Assembly (NCBI GenBank): GCA_947494695.1
Contig: CANLWB010000002.1
Location: 1-64,000 of the forward strand
Direction of reading: 5' to 3'
DNA: 64,000 bases
Source: an uncultured Flavobacteriaceae bacterium
GTDB lineage: Bacteria > Bacteroidota > Bacteroidia > Flavobacteriales > Flavobacteriaceae
In this document: piece by piece, positions 45,069-53,767 of the stretch
Layout: the number at the start of each line of letters is the position of its first letter
Position numbering within the stretch: the stretch's first letter is position 1
Program-made: the position numbers and the translations under genes
Notes under the pieces: generated by a model
What the model was told of the DNA's origin: nothing
What the model saw: the letters and a program-made list of their open reading frames with translations, nothing else
Databases searched by the model: none

Positions 45069-45923
45069 ATGAAAACATACATATACATCATTGCATTATT
45101 GATAGGGAGCATTAATATGACTCAAGCACAGGAAATAAGATACGTTACCGCAGATAACGGTTTGAATTTAAGAGTAAAACCAGATAAAAATGCCAGCAGG
45201 GTTACCAAGCTAGATTATGGAACTAAATTGCGAATTTTAGAACATACCAATGAGAAATTGAGTATTAGGGACAATGGCGAAGTTATTTCCGGAGAGTGGG
45301 TGAAAGTAATGACTTTAGACGATGAATATACAGCAGACTTTGGATACGTGTTTAATGGTTACCTTGCTGAAGATGAGTTTAAAAAACGTTTTAAAATTAA
45401 GTTTGATAGGTTATTTACATTACAGGTAGAACCTATAGATGCTCTAATATTTAATAGAACTAAGGACACAGTAAATGTAGAATTAGGGTTGGGAGAAACT
45501 ATTGAAGGCAATACCATTAAAATTAGTCATCATATAGATTACAAAAAAATTGAAGTATTTCAGAAGCACGAAAACAGTATCTCAATAATGGATGAAGGGC
45601 CACACTGCGATTTAACCAGTTGGAAACATTACCACTCCAGTTGGGTGCCTTTGACATCACTTTCAGGGAACCGATTTAAAACAAATACGTATGCACCAGA
45701 AGCCCAGAGCAAGTTTCTAAAAGTCGATATTAATGAATTTAAAGCAGCTGCTAAGGAGCATTGCGGAGACGATTGGGCAAAGCTTGTAAAAGATGTAAAA
45801 TCGATAAACGAATGGCCTTCTATGGTTGCTATGAGTACCATTTATCTCAGGGTCGTTTTTACCAATATGAATGATGAGCAAATAGAGAAAATTATCACTT
45901 TTGAAATTCCTATGGGGTGCTAG
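45069..45923 (+). CDS. Bacterial SH3-domain exported protein
   Basis: 284 residues. Signal peptide to about residue 20 (MTQAQ). An SH3b domain spans about 24-95 (RYVTADNGLNLRVKPDKNASRVTKLDYGTKLRILEHTNEK ... SGEWVKVMTLDD ... GYVFNGYL), then about 190 residues of unknown fold with three Cys. SH3b domains usually bind peptidoglycan or peptides. Its place between an alpha-2-macroglobulin gene and pbpC suggests an envelope role, but it stands alone between long spacers, each with a copy of the same repeat. Confidence 0.8.
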   Translation: MKTYIYIIALLIGSINMTQAQEIRYVTADNGLNLRVKPDKNASRVTKLDYGTKLRILEHTNEKLSIRDNGEVISGEWVKVMTLDDEYTADFGYVFNGYLAEDEFKKRFKIKFDRLFTLQVEPIDALIFNRTKDTVNVELGLGETIEGNTIKISHHIDYKKIEVFQKHENSISIMDEGPHCDLTSWKHYHSSWVPLTSLSGNRFKTNTYAPEAQSKFLKVDINEFKAAAKEHCGDDWAKLVKDVKSINEWPSMVAMSTIYLRVVFTNMNDEQIEKIITFEIPMGC

Positions 45924-46078
45924 TACGTTTATCGCTTTGAAAAAACCATTGAGAGTCCATCTATCAAACCTTATGTTGTCTATAAGAATCTAAACCTGGA
46001 ACAAATAGAAAAATGAGATATATTTGAGAACAATCTATTTTGATAATCTGAAGTTTTGAGTAGAACTAAAAGTCATAT

Positions 46079-46243
46079 GAATCTTGTTTAAGCGTTCGAA
46101 ATATTATTTTGAGTGTCCCGAACGTTCCGAAGTAAATTTGGGATACATGTTTTCGAATGTATGGAGAAACTGTTTTGTTGAAAATTTATTTGCCTACCTC
46201 GGCAGGCAGATTTTCGATACCATTGCAATATATCAAGGATCAT
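46079..46243 (+). repeat. Diverged intergenic repeat, copy B
   Basis: Copy of the element at 44720-44854 in the same orientation, with a longer centre and a TGCCT-ACCTCGGC-AGGCA hairpin. The two copies flank the SH3-domain gene. No gene is visible in the 45924-46305 spacer. Confidence 0.6.
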
Positions 46244-46305
46244 TCAAACAGGCATAAGTTCTCTTATCCAAGATTCAAGTTAAATTATTAAAAGGCTATT
46301 AAGGG

Positions 46306-47040
46306 ATGGAATTAAATCAAATACAACAACAAATAAGCCACAGACCATTTGAATGCCCGGATAAAGAATGGAAATTTTACCAGGAATGGAATAAAGCCAT
46401 TTTTTTACACTGGGAGGTGAATCCCGAACAAATAGAGCCTTTTCTTCCAAAAGAAATGAATCCGGATATTATCAATGGAAAAACCTGGATTAGTCTGGTC
46501 GCTTTTAATATGAATAAGATCGGTATTCGCCATATGCCCAAGGTACCTTACATATCGGATTTTTTAGAAATTAATATTCGGGTATATGTTGTTTGCAATA
46601 ATAAACCAAGTGTTTATTTTTTAAGTATGGAAGGTAGCAAGCGGTCTTCCTGTAAAATTTTAAAAACGATATCGAAGTTTCCATATCGCTATTCGAAAAT
46701 GAGCAGAGATGATTTTACGTATAAATCCAGAAATAAAATGTTTCATGATGCTTTAAATATTGAATATGACCTTAGTGAAAGGCAGGTTGAAAAGGACGAA
46801 ACAGATTTATGGTTAACCGAGCGGTACGCTGTATTTCAAGATTACAAAAAGTACATTATAGAATACGATGTTCATCATATAGAATGGCCAATGCGTACTA
46901 TTAATATTAAGCATTTGGTGTTAGATTATCCGAGATTTAATCATATCATAACTAATCAACCGGATAAAGTGCATTACTCACCGGGAGTGCAGGTGTTAAC
47001 TTGGGATAAGAGGATGGTATTGAGGGGGGATTTTGATTAG
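46306..47040 (+). CDS. DUF2071 (YqjF-like) family protein
   Basis: 244 residues, no signal peptide. EWNKAIFLHWEVNPEQIEPFLPKEMNPDIINGKTWISLVAFNMNKIG and the later YFLSMEGSKRSS ... YAVFQDYK ... HHIEWPMRTINIKHL match the DUF2071/YqjF family pattern (W...FLHW.V....L..LLP....D...G..w.glv.f.m). Enzymatic function is not established. It is 211 bp upstream of pbpC on the same strand. Confidence 0.85.
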   Translation: MELNQIQQQISHRPFECPDKEWKFYQEWNKAIFLHWEVNPEQIEPFLPKEMNPDIINGKTWISLVAFNMNKIGIRHMPKVPYISDFLEINIRVYVVCNNKPSVYFLSMEGSKRSSCKILKTISKFPYRYSKMSRDDFTYKSRNKMFHDALNIEYDLSERQVEKDETDLWLTERYAVFQDYKKYIIEYDVHHIEWPMRTINIKHLVLDYPRFNHIITNQPDKVHYSPGVQVLTWDKRMVLRGDFD

Positions 47041-47044
47041 AGTT

Positions 47045-47228
47045 GTGGTAAAACCACCTCGTCTCCTATTTCAAGGTTTTGAAATAGGAACCACTCTTCC
47101 TTTTAAAGGAGGAGCGTTATTTGAGGAATTATGATTTGTCATTGAAACGGAAGATTTAAAAAGTAGTTAGTAATAAACAATGCCTTCCCTTTTAGGGAAG
47201 ATGGCTTTGATTTTCTAAAGAAATCAAA
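47045..47228. repeat. Cluster of small perfect hairpins upstream of pbpC
   Basis: In one 184-bp stretch: GTGGT-aaa-ACCAC (47045-47057), TCCTATTTCA/TGAAATAGGA (47064-47089), CTTCCC/GGGAAG (47184-47200) and TTTGATTT/AAATCAAA (47206-47228). They could act as terminator plus repetitive extragenic palindromes. No gene is seen. Confidence 0.5.
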
Positions 47229-47250
47229 GTCGGAAGGGTCAAAAACATAC

Positions 47251-49602
47251 ATGAATAAAATAATAACCTACATAAAAGCACATAAAATAAAATCGATACT
47301 ATTTGGAGTATTGTTAATTGCCTATTATTTCTGCTTACCAAGTCCTCTTTTTAAAGATCCAACAGCTACGGTTATTATGAGTTCAAATGGTAGGTTGCTA
47401 GGGGCTCAGATCGCTAAGGATGGTCAATGGCGATTTCCTCAAAATGACAGTGTTTCCGAAAAATTTAAAACCTGCATTATTCAATTTGAAGATGAGCATT
47501 TTTACAAACATCCGGGTTTTAATCCGGTATCGATTTTTAAAGCTTTAAGAGATAACTTGCACTCCGGAAAGGTGAAGCGAGGGGGAAGCACCATTACCCA
47601 ACAGGTTATACGATTGTCCAGAAAAGGAAAATCCAGAACCTACTTCGAAAAACTTAAAGAAATTATTCTTGCTACACGACTGGAGTTTCGAGAGTCTAAA
47701 GAAAAGATATTATCTTATTATAGCAGTAATGCCCCCTTTGGAGGGAATGTAGTAGGGTTGGATGCAGCTTCTTGGCGCTATTTTAATAGGAGTTCCAATG
47801 AATTATCATGGGCAGAAAGTGCAACTTTAGCTGTTTTACCAAATGCTCCAAGTCTTATTTATCCAGGGAAGAATCAGGATAGGTTATTAAAAAAGAGAGA
47901 TAGACTATTAAGTAAGCTTTTACAAAATGAGATTATAGATTCATTAACCTACCAGTTATCTGTTGCCGAAAGTTTACCTCAAAAGCCGTACGCATTGCCC
48001 AATACGGCACCACATTTATTGCAGAGGATGTCACGTAGCAACCATGGTGAGCGGATAAAAACGACTATCGATATTAAACTTCAAGATCGCATTAACCATA
48101 TTGTAAAAAATCATTATAATAAATTAAGTGGAAATGAAATTTACAATGCGGCTGTATTGGTTTTAGATGTGAAAACCAGGCGTGTTCTTTCGTATATAGG
48201 GAATACACCAACCGATAGAGCGCATCAAAAAGATGTCGACATTATCGATAAACCCAGAAGCACAGGTAGTATTTTAAAACCTTTTTTGTATGCAGCGATG
48301 TTAGATGCGGGCGATTTATTGCCAAATACTTTGGTGGCCGATATTCCGTCTCAATTTGGAAGTTATAATCCCGAAAATTTTGATGAGACTTACGATGGTG
48401 CGGTGCCCGCAAGTCGGGCATTATCGCGTTCATTGAATGTCCCATCCGTGAAAATGCTTCAGGATTTCGGTTTGGACAGGTTTTATCATTATTTAAAGAA
48501 TTTAGAATTAAAGGATTTAAGATATAATGCCAATCATTACGGCTTATCACTTATTCTTGGTGGGGCAGAAAGTAATTTATGGGATTTATGTAAAAGTTAT
48601 GCTGCGTTATCTTCCACTTTAAACCATTTTTCTGAAAACTCCAGTACGTACTTTACAAACGAGTTTTGTGAGCCTACCTTTTTGGATTCAAACGCCATTG
48701 ATTTTGGCAGTGAAACGGATGATAAAATACTTTTTGATGCGGCTTCCATATATCTGACTTATGAAAGCCTAAAAGAAGTCAACCGTCCGGAAGGTGATGA
48801 AAACTGGGAGTTTTTTGATGATTCCAAGCAAGTGGCTTGGAAAACTGGAACGAGTTTCGGGTTTCGCGATGCCTGGGCTATTGGAACGACTAAAGATTAT
48901 GTAGTTGGTGTTTGGGTTGGTAATGCCGATGGAGAAGGGCGTCCGGGGTTAGTTGGTGTACAAACGGCAGCCCCCATTTTGTTTGATGTCTTCGATTTGC
49001 TGCCCAATAGTGATTGGTTTGCTCAACCTTTTGATGGCATGCAAGACGTAGATATTTGTAAAGAAAGCGGACATAGGGCATCTCCAAATTGTGTTCATGT
49101 TGATAAGACATTTATCCAGGTGAGCGGATTAAAAACAAGGGCCTGTCCATATCATGTTTTGGTGCATGTAGATCGCAATGAATCCTTTCAGGTAAATACG
49201 TCGTGTGAAGATTTAAGCAGTATTGTTCATAAATCATGGTTTGTTTTACCGCCATTGATGGCTTATTATTACAAATCTAAAAACCCCTTTTACAAACCGC
49301 TACCGAAGTTTAGAAATGATTGTCTAGGAGCAAATACCGTTTCTATGGAATTTATTTATCCAAAGAAAAATAGTGCTATTTTTTTACCTAAAGATTTTAA
49401 TGGAAAGACCAATGATCTAATTCTGAAAATAGCGCATTCCAAGCCCGAAAGCACCTTGTTTTGGTATTTAGACAATGTTTTTGTTGGAACAACCAAAGAT
49501 ATCCACGATATGTCGGTTAAACCTAAACCAGGAGATCATATGATTACAGTAGTCGATGCCTTTGGAAATGAAGCGAAGCGACGTGTTGAGATTTTAGAAT
49601 AA
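47251..49602 (+). CDS. pbpC: Penicillin-binding protein 1C (bifunctional glycosyltransferase/transpeptidase)
   Basis: 783 residues. One N-terminal membrane anchor (about 14-30). Glycosyltransferase GT51 domain (about 55-235) with EDEHFYKHPGFNP and RGGSTITQQVIRL. Transpeptidase domain (about 290-560) with S340-I-L-K343, SRSLNVPSV (SxN) and K531-T-G. The C-terminal PbpC-specific beta domain follows (about 690-780, FIYPKKNSAIFLPKDFNGKTNDLILKI). All catalytic motifs are intact. It polymerises peptidoglycan in the periplasm and pairs functionally with the alpha-2-macroglobulin encoded upstream. Confidence 0.94.
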   Translation: MNKIITYIKAHKIKSILFGVLLIAYYFCLPSPLFKDPTATVIMSSNGRLLGAQIAKDGQWRFPQNDSVSEKFKTCIIQFEDEHFYKHPGFNPVSIFKALRDNLHSGKVKRGGSTITQQVIRLSRKGKSRTYFEKLKEIILATRLEFRESKEKILSYYSSNAPFGGNVVGLDAASWRYFNRSSNELSWAESATLAVLPNAPSLIYPGKNQDRLLKKRDRLLSKLLQNEIIDSLTYQLSVAESLPQKPYALPNTAPHLLQRMSRSNHGERIKTTIDIKLQDRINHIVKNHYNKLSGNEIYNAAVLVLDVKTRRVLSYIGNTPTDRAHQKDVDIIDKPRSTGSILKPFLYAAMLDAGDLLPNTLVADIPSQFGSYNPENFDETYDGAVPASRALSRSLNVPSVKMLQDFGLDRFYHYLKNLELKDLRYNANHYGLSLILGGAESNLWDLCKSYAALSSTLNHFSENSSTYFTNEFCEPTFLDSNAIDFGSETDDKILFDAASIYLTYESLKEVNRPEGDENWEFFDDSKQVAWKTGTSFGFRDAWAIGTTKDYVVGVWVGNADGEGRPGLVGVQTAAPILFDVFDLLPNSDWFAQPFDGMQDVDICKESGHRASPNCVHVDKTFIQVSGLKTRACPYHVLVHVDRNESFQVNTSCEDLSSIVHKSWFVLPPLMAYYYKSKNPFYKPLPKFRNDCLGANTVSMEFIYPKKNSAIFLPKDFNGKTNDLILKIAHSKPESTLFWYLDNVFVGTTKDIHDMSVKPKPGDHMITVVDAFGNEAKRRVEILE

Positions 49603-49685
49603 AATAAGTTTAAATAAAGTATTTTTTTTTGAACCTTTTCAAAATAGCGTGTATACTATATTAAGTAAACTTTTAAAATCATTAA

Positions 49686-49943
49686 AATGAAGAAACTTCA
49701 TCCATAATAATTCACGATAATGAAGATGATTTTTTATTCTTCAAAAGAAGTTTAAACAATGAACTTGGAAAACTGAATGAAAAACATAGTCTAACATTTA
49801 CTTTAAAATATCAAGATAACATGTCTATTAAAGAGATAAGTGAAATAATGGAATGTTCTGAAGGAACGGTAAAATCAAGATTGTTTTATGCTACCAAAAA
49901 ATTGTCGGAAAAACTGAAAAAATTCAGCTCGACTAAAGTCTAA
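49686..49943 (+). pseudogene. 5'-truncated ECF sigma factor remnant (region 4 only)
   Basis: An open frame of 86 codons without a start codon ends in a stop at 49941. Its last 45 residues (LKYQDNMSIKEISEIMECSEGTVKSRL, then FYATKKLSEKLKKF) are a textbook sigma-70 region 4 helix-turn-helix. Region 2 is absent, with a stop at 49683. An internal ATG at 49821 could give a 40-residue region-4-only protein. It lies 4 bp before the next gene, the normal place for an ECF sigma gene ahead of its anti-sigma partner. Confidence 0.75.
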
Positions 49944-49947
49944 AATC

Positions 49948-50463
49948 ATGGAGTTAACTATTGAAGAACTAATTCAAGAAAAACACTTTTCCGAGTTGTC
50001 AATTGAAGAAAGAGCCCGCGTTTTATCACAAATAACGGAAACAGAATATAATGACTTTCGATTACTTTTAATTAATTCTAAAGCTTCTTTTAATGATGAT
50101 CTTCAGAAATTAAATATAAGCGAAACGGTACCCAAAACATTATCTAAAGCTTTTAGTCGAAAATTTTCAAAACCCAAAAAACAATTCATTTATCACAATA
50201 TTTTTATTAGCCCTAAACAGGCTTTAAAACCTGTTTTGTATTTAGGCGTTTTTTTTATTGCGGTTATGGCCGTATTAAACAAAAAATCACCTTTAACAGA
50301 TGAAAACCATGTGTCGTATCTTTTAAATGAAAATAAAGCGTTATTAAAGGTTAATAAAAAACATTCATCAGAATTAATAGATAGCAATGAGTTTTTTATA
50401 GACTCCATTGTTGAAATGAATAAACACTTTAGAGTAAAAACAGAAGGGTTATATGTGAATTAA
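49948..50463 (+). CDS. Hypothetical single-pass membrane protein next to a sigma-factor remnant
   Basis: 171 residues. The N-terminal 60 residues are helical and acidic (MELTIEELIQEKHFSELSIEERARVLSQITETEYNDFRLLL), one membrane segment lies at about 92-108 (LKPVLYLGVFFIAVMAVL), then an outside tail. This matches the layout of membrane proteins that follow ECF sigma genes in flavobacteria, so it may be a former anti-sigma partner; the family is not certain. Its sigma gene is truncated, so it may be an evolving orphan. Confidence 0.65.
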   Translation: MELTIEELIQEKHFSELSIEERARVLSQITETEYNDFRLLLINSKASFNDDLQKLNISETVPKTLSKAFSRKFSKPKKQFIYHNIFISPKQALKPVLYLGVFFIAVMAVLNKKSPLTDENHVSYLLNENKALLKVNKKHSSELIDSNEFFIDSIVEMNKHFRVKTEGLYVN

Positions 50464-50476
50464 CAGCGCTATAAAT

Positions 50477-51352
50477 CTATTTTCTAATATACGTTTTCAC
50501 CATACTATGATCAGACGTGAAGGTTGCCACTTTTTTGGTTTTAAGAATCTTTAAATCTTTAGATGCCCAAATATGATCTAAAGAAAGTAAAGGTATATTC
50601 CAAGGCCAGGTTTCTTTAAAACCATTGCCTCTTTTTGAAAATGCATGATCGAAATTCACTTTAATGGATTCAAAATGCTTGGATTCATAAGGAATATTAA
50701 AATCTCCCAGAATAACCGTATGCTTTGTGTTTTTAATTAGTTTGTTTACAAAACCGAGTTCCCATGAGCGAGGAACATCAATACTACCATGAACATCTAT
50801 AGCATAAAAATTAACACCAGAAGTTTCAAAATGTATGAAGTTGGTATTAAATTTTGATGAAGCCTCATTTATAATTTTTAATGGTGATTTTGAAAAAATA
50901 CTAATACCTGCGTCCGATTTATAAAAATGATAATTTGGGTATTTGTCATTAAAGAAATTGGTCTTATAGGAGCCGTGTTCAACCATGACAAGAATATCCG
51001 GAATACCGTCATTAATTTTAAAAGCATCTTCTAAGTTATTTTCACGAGAAGCATTCCATAAGACTATTTCCAGGTCCTCATCGGTGATCGTTTTAGGAAT
51101 ATGTATTTTAAAACTTTGAACCAGCCAAATTAGCATTAATACCGCAGCAAGGAGGAGGTTATATTTTCTCAATTTATGCGTTATGAAAATACTTAGTATT
51201 AAAACCATCCCAATAATGATGGGTAAAGGAAATGCATAATAGAACACCGAAGCCTTAAAACTACATTCTTTAAATATAAAGTGAATGCTTAATAATGCTA
51301 CAACAATTATAACATTAATAAGACTAATTACGAGCCTTAGAAATTTTATCAT
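50477..51352 (-). CDS. Endonuclease/exonuclease/phosphatase-like membrane protein
   Basis: 291 residues. Three membrane segments (about 8-25, 38-55, 65-82) precede an EEP domain (about 95-290). EEP motifs seen: LEIVLWNASRENN, ILVMVEHG (metal-binding Glu), AIDVHGS, VILGDFNIP, SLDHIWAS and FTSDHSMV (catalytic His). The catalytic site faces the outside if the usual orientation holds. The substrate (nucleic acid, phospholipid or sugar phosphate) is unknown. The start is adjacent to the stop of the YCII-like gene. Confidence 0.88.
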   Translation of the reverse strand: MIKFLRLVISLINVIIVVALLSIHFIFKECSFKASVFYYAFPLPIIIGMVLILSIFITHKLRKYNLLLAAVLMLIWLVQSFKIHIPKTITDEDLEIVLWNASRENNLEDAFKINDGIPDILVMVEHGSYKTNFFNDKYPNYHFYKSDAGISIFSKSPLKIINEASSKFNTNFIHFETSGVNFYAIDVHGSIDVPRSWELGFVNKLIKNTKHTVILGDFNIPYESKHFESIKVNFDHAFSKRGNGFKETWPWNIPLLSLDHIWASKDLKILKTKKVATFTSDHSMVKTYIRK

Positions 51353-51895
51353 TTATCGTAACGGAAACCCTTTCCCAGCCCACCAGGAGTGTATTTCTAT
51401 TTCCAGTCGTCCAGCTTTTACCATAGGATCTGCATTCGCCAGGCTGTCTGCCATTTTCTTAGTGGGAACGTTATAAATGGTGATACCTCTAATATCGCCC
51501 TCATCGTCAAAAGGTCCGGAGATATCTGCATATCCCAACTCGTACATCTTGGTTAAATGTGCCAAGTGTTCTTCTTGTAGTAAGGCTGCTTCTTCTTCAT
51601 TTTGACCTTTAATAGGTCCGGTTTTTAAGAATGCTATAAAATATTGTTGCATTAAAATAGTATCCTGAGTTTTCTCATCGATATAATCAAAAACTTTAAA
51701 GCCATTGGCTTGAAGCTCTTCTTTGATTTGTTTGGATGTTTTTTTAACGGGTTCTTCTACAACCGCTATAGAATCGGTTGATTGTTCTACATCTTCCAGT
51801 GTATCATTTTTGATATCTGAAAAAGAGGCTTTAGCATCACCTTTGCACGATAGAAGAACGAAGGCAAAGCATATCGGGATTATTAAATGTTTCAT
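51353..51895 (-). CDS. YCII-like domain lipoprotein
   Basis: Start chosen at the ATG at 51895 (MKHLIIPICFAFVLLSC), giving a lipobox LLSC; a longer in-frame start would spoil the signal. 180 residues. An acidic linker follows, then a YciI/YCII-like domain (about 85-178: QYFIAFLKTGPIKGQNEEEAALLQEEHLAHLTKMYELGYADISGPFDDEGDIRGITIYNVPTKKMADSLANADPMVKAGRLEIEIHSWW). YCII domains are usually cytosolic, so an exported lipidated copy is uncommon. It is followed directly by the EEP gene. Confidence 0.8.
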   Translation of the reverse strand: MKHLIIPICFAFVLLSCKGDAKASFSDIKNDTLEDVEQSTDSIAVVEEPVKKTSKQIKEELQANGFKVFDYIDEKTQDTILMQQYFIAFLKTGPIKGQNEEEAALLQEEHLAHLTKMYELGYADISGPFDDEGDIRGITIYNVPTKKMADSLANADPMVKAGRLEIEIHSWWAGKGFPLR

Positions 51896-51982
51896 GGGAA
51901 TATCTACGTTTTTAGTTCTCATATTGTTTGTAAGTTTGAGTTATACTTATATAACGAAAGCTTTATTCTCGATGTTTTATTC

Positions 51983-52450
51983 TCACCATGTTTTATATGG
52001 TATCTTACTTAACTGGGAATTATAATACTTTATATCTCCTGTAACTTCTTTACCCAACCATGTTGGTGTTTCAAAAGTTTCGTTTTCACTGTTTAACTCA
52101 ATTTCCGCAATGACCAACCCTTCATTCTCGCCAAAAAACTCATCTATTTCAAAAATATGCTTTTTAACCTTTACCTCATAACGAATTTTATCAATCGCTC
52201 CAGGCTCACAAATTTTTAAAAGGGCTTCCGCATCTGTTTTAGAAATTTCTTTTTCCCATTCAAATCGTGACCGGCCGTTCTTTGATGATAAACCTTTAAC
52301 TGTTATATAACCTATGTCATCTTTTAGCCTAATGCGAACCGTTCGCTCTTTATGTGTGTTTAAAAACCCCTGAACAATTCTTGTACTCTTAAATACGAAG
52401 TTTTTATAATCGTTGGATGTTACTAAAAATTTACGCTCTATTTCTATCAT
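51983..52450 (-). CDS. CYTH domain protein
   Basis: 155 residues. It opens with IEIERKFLV, the ExExK signature (E3, E5, K7) of the CYTH/triphosphate tunnel metalloenzyme superfamily. RTVRIRLKDDIGYITVKG, RFEWEKEIS, KIRYEV and FFGENEGLVIAEIEL supply the other tunnel residues. Length and features fit the short bacterial CYTH group that hydrolyses inorganic triphosphate or related substrates; the exact substrate is not known. It is divergent from dinB. Confidence 0.92.
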   Translation of the reverse strand: MIEIERKFLVTSNDYKNFVFKSTRIVQGFLNTHKERTVRIRLKDDIGYITVKGLSSKNGRSRFEWEKEISKTDAEALLKICEPGAIDKIRYEVKVKKHIFEIDEFFGENEGLVIAEIELNSENETFETPTWLGKEVTGDIKYYNSQLSKIPYKTW

Positions 52451-52555
52451 ATAATATCCTCAAAAAGAGAAGGCTTTATTGTATTTATTGAAATCCGGTT
52501 AAATGATAATACTTACTCTACTGGAACAAGTCTCAGGAATTTATAAATTTACAGT

Positions 52556-53653
52556 ATGTCTGGCGATTTACCAATACGAAAAATCATACATGTAGATATG
52601 GATGCCTTTTACGCATCTGTTGAGCAAATGGATAATCCTGAGCTTAAAGGAAAGCCCGTTGCGGTTGGTGGAGGAGGAAAACGCGGGGTAGTTAGTGCTG
52701 CCAGCTATGAAGCCCGAAAGTTTGGTGTAAAAAGCGCCATGGCCGGAAATCTGGCGTCTAAATTGTGTCCAGAACTTATTTTTGTGCGTCCGCGTTTTGA
52801 TCGATACAGTGAAATTTCTAAAAAAGTGAAAAGCATCTTCTATGATTATACCGATTTGGTAGAGCCGCTTTCTTTAGATGAGGCTTATTTAGATGTTACC
52901 GAAAATAAAAAAGGGAACCCCAGTGCGTCTTTGATAGCTAAAGACATTCGAGAACGGATTTTCAATGAGGTAGGGTTAACGGCTTCAGCAGGTATTTCTA
53001 TTAATAAGTTTATTGCCAAGATTGCTAGCGACTACAATAAACCCAATGGGCAAAAGACGGTTAACCCAGAGGAGGTTATTGAATTTTTGGAAAAACTGGA
53101 TATTAGAAAGTTCTATGGTGTGGGTAAGGTGACCGCGGAGAAAATGTATCAAAATGGCATTTTTACAGGACTGGATTTAAAAAATAAATCATTAGAATAT
53201 CTTGATAAGAACTTCGGGAAATCGGGACGCTACTATTATCATATTGTTAGAGGTATTCATAATAGTGAAGTAAAACCAAACCGAATACGAAAATCCTTAG
53301 CCGCAGAACGTACATTCAGTAAAAACCTGTCTAGCGAGGTTTTTATGTTGGAGAAACTGGATCATATTGCAGAAGAGGTATCGCGACGATTAAAAAAAAG
53401 TAAGGTGGCCGGAAAAACCGTAACCTTGAAAATAAAATACAGCGATTTTACCTTACAAACCAGAAGCAAGACATTACAATATTTTATAAACGATAAGAGT
53501 ATCATTTTAGAAACTGCCAAAGATTTATTGTATCAGGAAACGTTAAGCAATTCTGTTAGATTATTGGGGATATCTCTATCTAATTTAAACACGGAAGCCA
53601 AAAAAAAACCTGAACAACAAAGTGTGAATGTCCAGTTAAAATTTGAGTTTTAG
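52556..53653 (+). CDS. dinB: DNA polymerase IV
   Basis: 365-residue Y-family translesion polymerase. Catalytic acidic residues appear in HVDMDAFYASVE and LSLDEAYLDV; the helix-hairpin-helix-like region KFYGVGKVTAEKMYQNGI and the little-finger domain (RKSLAAERTFSKNL ...) complete the fold. The C-terminus lacks an obvious long beta-clamp motif, although the tail QSVNVQLKFEF is typical of the family. It carries out error-prone bypass of damaged bases. No SOS box was identified. Confidence 0.94.
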   Translation: MSGDLPIRKIIHVDMDAFYASVEQMDNPELKGKPVAVGGGGKRGVVSAASYEARKFGVKSAMAGNLASKLCPELIFVRPRFDRYSEISKKVKSIFYDYTDLVEPLSLDEAYLDVTENKKGNPSASLIAKDIRERIFNEVGLTASAGISINKFIAKIASDYNKPNGQKTVNPEEVIEFLEKLDIRKFYGVGKVTAEKMYQNGIFTGLDLKNKSLEYLDKNFGKSGRYYYHIVRGIHNSEVKPNRIRKSLAAERTFSKNLSSEVFMLEKLDHIAEEVSRRLKKSKVAGKTVTLKIKYSDFTLQTRSKTLQYFINDKSIILETAKDLLYQETLSNSVRLLGISLSNLNTEAKKKPEQQSVNVQLKFEF

Positions 53654-53715
53654 AAAGGATTTTACAAAACTTTCATCACATTAGTTTTACTTAAAATAAA
53701 CTATTTAAGTTTTTA

Positions 53716-53755
53716 AAGGTCTAACAAACATAGTGTTGTTTAACCCATAGACCTT
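53716..53755 (+). promoter_or_regulatory. Hairpin in the leader of the sigma factor operon
   Basis: AAGGTCTA (53716-53723) and TAGACCTT (53748-53755) form a perfect 8-bp inverted repeat ending 12 bp before the TTG start of the sigma factor. It could be an operator, a late terminator for dinB or a translation-control hairpin. Confidence 0.45.
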
Positions 53756-53767
53756 ATTAACTAAAAT

